Of a stretch of DNA of 64,000 bases, positions 61,230 through 64,000 are shown in pieces. The DNA comes from Thiocapsa imhoffii (GTDB lineage: Bacteria > Pseudomonadota > Gammaproteobacteria > Chromatiales > Chromatiaceae). A program made the translations under genes and the position numbers. The number at the start of each line of letters is the position of its first letter. The stretch's first letter is position 1. Location: NCBI RefSeq assembly GCF_016583985.1, contig NZ_NRSD01000005.1, positions 62,001-126,000 on the forward strand, in the 5' to 3' direction. Below the pieces are notes generated by a model that did not search any database, was not told the origin of the DNA, and saw nothing but the letters and a program-made list of their open reading frames with translations.

Positions 61230-61432
61230 GATCCGCGCCCGCATCGCACCCCATGGCTCGCGATGATCATTGTTCCAACGCTGAACGCATCGCCACATCT
61301 GACCCCGACCGCTCGTGACATCACTGTGCAGGCGGCTGTGTCCAGTCCGCTTGCGAGTCGTGTCCAGGAACCGCTCCGTTTCGCGCTCCCGAGGTTCGGC
61401 GTGCGGTTGACGAGGGGCGAGTTGGCCTTGAG

Positions 61433-62098
61433 TCATCTGTCCTCGCGTGGTTGTAGTTGCCAAACCTGCTCCCTCAGCGCCGTTAGACCGCGCTGGCGAA
61501 ATCGCGGCGCGTCATCGATGATGTCGAAGCTGGCGAGTGATTCGATGCGATAACGATCGGAGAAGAGGCGGCTGACCTCCTCGTCGGTCACGGCAAATGG
61601 CGGGCCGGACATCTCTTCCTGATCATAATCGAGAGTGATCAGGAAGCATGTGGCGGTTGTCGGGACGATCGCTTTGAACTGATCGCTGTAACGTGGGCGC
61701 ATCCCGGGTGGCAGGGCGATCAACGAAGCCCGGTCGAAAACGGCCCCGACCTCGGCGAGATCGCATGCCGTGAGTTGAAAGTAGTCGCCGACCAGGATCT
61801 CAAGTTCGTCAACCACATAGCGGCGAAAGGGGGGCTTATCGCTCATCTGTGGGTGCAGCTCATGATCCTGAAAAAAGGACCGAATCGCCGGTTCACTGAT
61901 CTCCACCCCCAGGACGCGATGTCCGCGACTGACGAGCCACAGCATGTCGAGCGATTTGCCGCACAGTGGCACGAAGACCTGGGTGTCCGGCGCAAGGTCG
62001 AGCTGTGGCCAATAGGCCTGTAAGTGGACATTGATCTCAGTCTGATGCCAGCCGATTTCCCCACGTTCCCACCGATTCAGCCAGAATTCCGGTGTCAT
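61433..62098 (-). CDS. tpm: Thiopurine S-methyltransferase family protein
   Basis: 221 residues from the ATG at 62098. It is an SAM-dependent methyltransferase: MTPEFWLNRWERGEIGWHQ is the family start, VFVPLCGKSLDMLWLVSRGHRVLGVEIS binds SAM, and VFDRASLIALPPGMRPRY follows. Bacterial members are linked to selenium and tellurium methylation. The longer upstream open frame is not supported. It is convergent with the sulfur-globule-like gene. Confidence 0.93.
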   Translation of the reverse strand: MTPEFWLNRWERGEIGWHQTEINVHLQAYWPQLDLAPDTQVFVPLCGKSLDMLWLVSRGHRVLGVEISEPAIRSFFQDHELHPQMSDKPPFRRYVVDELEILVGDYFQLTACDLAEVGAVFDRASLIALPPGMRPRYSDQFKAIVPTTATCFLITLDYDQEEMSGPPFAVTDEEVSRLFSDRYRIESLASFDIIDDAPRFRQRGLTALREQVWQLQPREDR

Positions 62099-62280
62099 CG
62101 TTGACCCTGTTGGTTGATGGTCGAGAGCGTGAATTCTAACGGAATGCGAAGCGGGCGCGCGCCGCCGGGTCCGCTCCGGTAGGATGGATGGCTGAATCGC
62201 GGGATGCCACGGCATCCTGCTGGGGGCAGCGTCCTGGGGCACGGCCCGGAAGGGTCTAGAGCTTGAAATGGGGGAAACCG

Positions 62281-63255
62281 ATGCAGGTATTGGTTGGCGA
62301 TATCGGCGGCACGAAGACGGCCTTAGGTCTTGCGACGACCGAGCAGAGCCGGGTCGTGCTGCAGCAGACACGGGAGTTTGCCAGCGCTGAGTTCGCCTCA
62401 CTCGCGGCGATCGTGCAGCGCTATCTCACCGAGACCGACGTGAGCGTTCGCAAGGCGGCCTTTGCGGTGGCTGGACCGGTGCGCGAGCGCGCTAGTCGGA
62501 CGACCAATCTGCCCTGGGAACTCGATGCGGATGCCTTGGAGCAGATGCTCGGCTTCTCGAACGTGGTCCTGCTGAACGATTTGGAGGCAACGGCCTGGAG
62601 TCTCACCGCGCTCGCGCCAGCGGATTTGGCAACGCTTTACCCCGGCGAATCCGTGACGGGGAACGCCTGTGTCGTCGCGGCTGGAACCGGTCTCGGCGAG
62701 GCGGGGCTCTTTTGGGACGGGCAGCGGTATCATCCCTTTGCCACGGAAGGCGGCCATGCCGATTTTGCGCCGACCAACGCTCTGGAATCCGCCCTGTATG
62801 ATGTCCTGACCGAACGCTTTGGCCATGTCAGTTGGGAGCGCGTCGTGTCCGGGATGGGGATTCGTCATCTCCACGATTTTTTGTTGGTGTTTCGCGGTGC
62901 GCAACGGCCGGATTGGCTGAGCGAGGCCGCGCGGACGGGCGATGAGGCGGCGGCCATCGCTCAAGCGGCCGCAGCCGGTTCCTGTCCGATCTGCATGGAG
63001 GCGATGGCGCTATTCTTCCGCTTGTATGGCCGTGAGGCTGGGAACATGGCGTTGAAGCAGATGGCGCTCGGGGGGGTCTTCCTCGCGGGTGGAATCGCCC
63101 CGAAAAACCTAGATGCACTCAAACGCAGTGCCTTCCTCGACGGTTTTTTCGATAAGGGGCGGCTCGAACCTCTGATGCGGGCCATGCCGGTGCATGTGAT
63201 CATGCAACCGCACGCGCCCTTGATCGGCGCGGCACGTTTCATGGCCGCGCAGTGA
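62281..63255 (+). CDS. glk: Glucokinase
   Basis: Phosphorylates glucose to glucose-6-phosphate. From the ATG at 62281 it has 324 residues, with GGGGGAAA upstream. The ATP loop VGDIGGTKTALGLA, RTTNLPWELDA, the catalytic LNDLEATAWSL, GTGLGEAGL and EGGHADFAP match bacterial Glk. zwf and pgi, which use its product, are at the far left of the window. Confidence 0.96.
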   Translation: MQVLVGDIGGTKTALGLATTEQSRVVLQQTREFASAEFASLAAIVQRYLTETDVSVRKAAFAVAGPVRERASRTTNLPWELDADALEQMLGFSNVVLLNDLEATAWSLTALAPADLATLYPGESVTGNACVVAAGTGLGEAGLFWDGQRYHPFATEGGHADFAPTNALESALYDVLTERFGHVSWERVVSGMGIRHLHDFLLVFRGAQRPDWLSEAARTGDEAAAIAQAAAAGSCPICMEAMALFFRLYGREAGNMALKQMALGGVFLAGGIAPKNLDALKRSAFLDGFFDKGRLEPLMRAMPVHVIMQPHAPLIGAARFMAAQ

Positions 63256-63356
63256 TCGCATGACCGACCGGGTCTGGCCTGAACCGCGAGACGCGGTCCG
63301 CGTGCGGCGTCAACAATCCTGAATCCATCCACCCCATTCGCAGCGAGTCGAGAACA

Positions 63357-63563
63357 GTGAAGCAGATCATCGCGATTTCAGGTATGAGTTGTCAGCATTG
63401 TGTTCGTGCCGTCACCGAGGCACTCGAGGCGACCGCTGGTGTCGAGCAGGTCGTCGTTGATCTCGCAGCCGGCACCGCCGAGGTGCAGGGGCCTGCCGCC
63501 GCGGAGGATGTGCTTGCCGCGGTGAGCGCGGCGGGTTACGAGGCGCGCATCGAGGTGCTCTGA
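63357..63563 (+). CDS. Heavy-metal-associated (copper chaperone CopZ-like) protein
   Basis: 68-residue HMA domain starting at a GTG (63357). The metal-binding loop GMSCQHC gives the CxxC pair, and the rest follows the beta-alpha-beta-beta-alpha-beta pattern, ending in AAGYEARIEVL. A soluble copper chaperone is likely; the partner P-type ATPase is not in the window. Confidence 0.88.
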   Translation: MKQIIAISGMSCQHCVRAVTEALEATAGVEQVVVDLAAGTAEVQGPAAAEDVLAAVSAAGYEARIEVL

Positions 63564-63712
63564 TGCCCGCCTCGGATCCTTGATCATCTGGTGCTGTATC
63601 AGGATCGGGGGCTGATACCGGGTTCTGTCCCGGGAAGAGAACAGAAGAGTCGGCGGCGGCCACCCGAATGCCGCCGGCGCGGTCGTGGATGGTCATGGAG
63701 TCGTCAGCTGTG

Positions 63713-64000
63713 ATGGTGAGCCGGGCAGTCATCGGGGAATGGATCGAGTCGCGCCGCGTGCAGCGGTTCATTCTCACCTTGATCGTGATCAACGCCGTGA
63801 CGCTGGGTCTGGAGACCTCGGCGACGATGACGGCGCGCTATGGCGATGTGCTCTACGTGATCGACCGGATGATCCTGGGCGTGTTCGTGATCGAGATCCT
63901 GATCAAGCTCTATGCCCAGCGACTCGATTTCTTTCGTCGGTCGTGGAATGTCTTCGATTTCATCGTGATTGGGATCGCCTTGATTCCCGCCAGCGGACCC
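63713..64000 (+). CDS. Voltage-gated sodium channel, N-terminal part (runs off right edge)
   Basis: About 96 residues are visible. Starting at the ATG at 63713 the sequence MVSRAVIGEWIESRRVQRFILTLIVINAVTLG aligns by eye with the start and S1 helix of NavMs/NaChBac-type channels. S2 carries the VFVIEILIKLYA acidic motif, and S3 the WNVFDFIVIGIALIPAS pattern. S4, S5, the pore and S6 lie beyond the window. Upstream in-frame ATGs at 63689 and 63695 are less likely starts. Confidence 0.85.
   Translation, partial: MVSRAVIGEWIESRRVQRFILTLIVINAVTLGLETSATMTARYGDVLYVIDRMILGVFVIEILIKLYAQRLDFFRRSWNVFDFIVIGIALIPASGP

Overview
The window is high-GC, densely packed bacterial chromosome. It carries the gammaproteobacterial housekeeping order rpsB-tsf-pyrH-frr-uppS-cdsA-dxr-rseP-bamA-skp-lpxD-fabZ-lpxA-lpxB-rnhB, with map-glnD-dapC-dapD-arsC-dapE read the other way. 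A secreted Gly/Tyr/Trp/Pro-rich protein resembling purple-sulfur-bacterial sulfur globule proteins, a heme-c diguanylate cyclase, NikR with CbiM, and a NavMs-like sodium channel together suggest a member of the Chromatiales, probably Chromatiaceae. That assignment is inference; no rRNA or tRNA gene is visible. Layout, left: 1-4.1 kb is sugar metabolism (glgA partial and divergent from zwf-pgi). 4.5-11 kb is the stress triad prkA-DUF444-spoVR, followed by an overlapping L,D-transpeptidase. 11-13.5 kb is methylthioadenosine salvage (mtaD and mtnA, divergent). 13.6-17.2 kb is the succinylase branch of lysine/peptidoglycan DAP synthesis. 17.5-22 kb holds a VOC protein, a secreted coiled-coil protein, glnD and map. 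22-37.2 kb is the translation, isoprenoid, phospholipid, outer-membrane assembly and lipid A superoperon. Many of its genes overlap by 1-4 bases, and six use GTG or TTG starts. Layout, right: 37.2-40.4 kb is accessory. It holds a ClcB-type chloride channel fused to a FimV/LysM-like periplasmic domain, then a ParA ATPase overlapping a tiny disordered protein with a near-C-terminal Trp, which resembles a McdAB cargo-positioning pair. 40.5-49.1 kb has rep, a DUF2782 protein, TRAP permeases with no binding protein, a PilZ protein and polA. 49.2-51.8 kb is a two-gene second-messenger unit: a heme-c/Cys-rich GGDEF protein and a small alarmone hydrolase. 52-55.4 kb is the ATP-grasp / alpha-E / transglutaminase operon of unknown product. 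55.4-56.7 kb is nikR divergent from cbiM. 56.8-59.9 kb is an Mla-type lipid ABC transporter. 60-64 kb holds a small membrane protein behind an AT-rich promoter, the sulfur-globule-like gene, tpm, glk, copZ and a truncated voltage-gated sodium channel. The strongest candidates for undescribed biology are the LysM-ClcB fusion, the McdAB-like pair, the redox-sensing cyclase coupled to the alarmone hydrolase, and the ATP-grasp/alpha-E/transglutaminase operon. All product calls come from reading motifs by eye; no database search was run.
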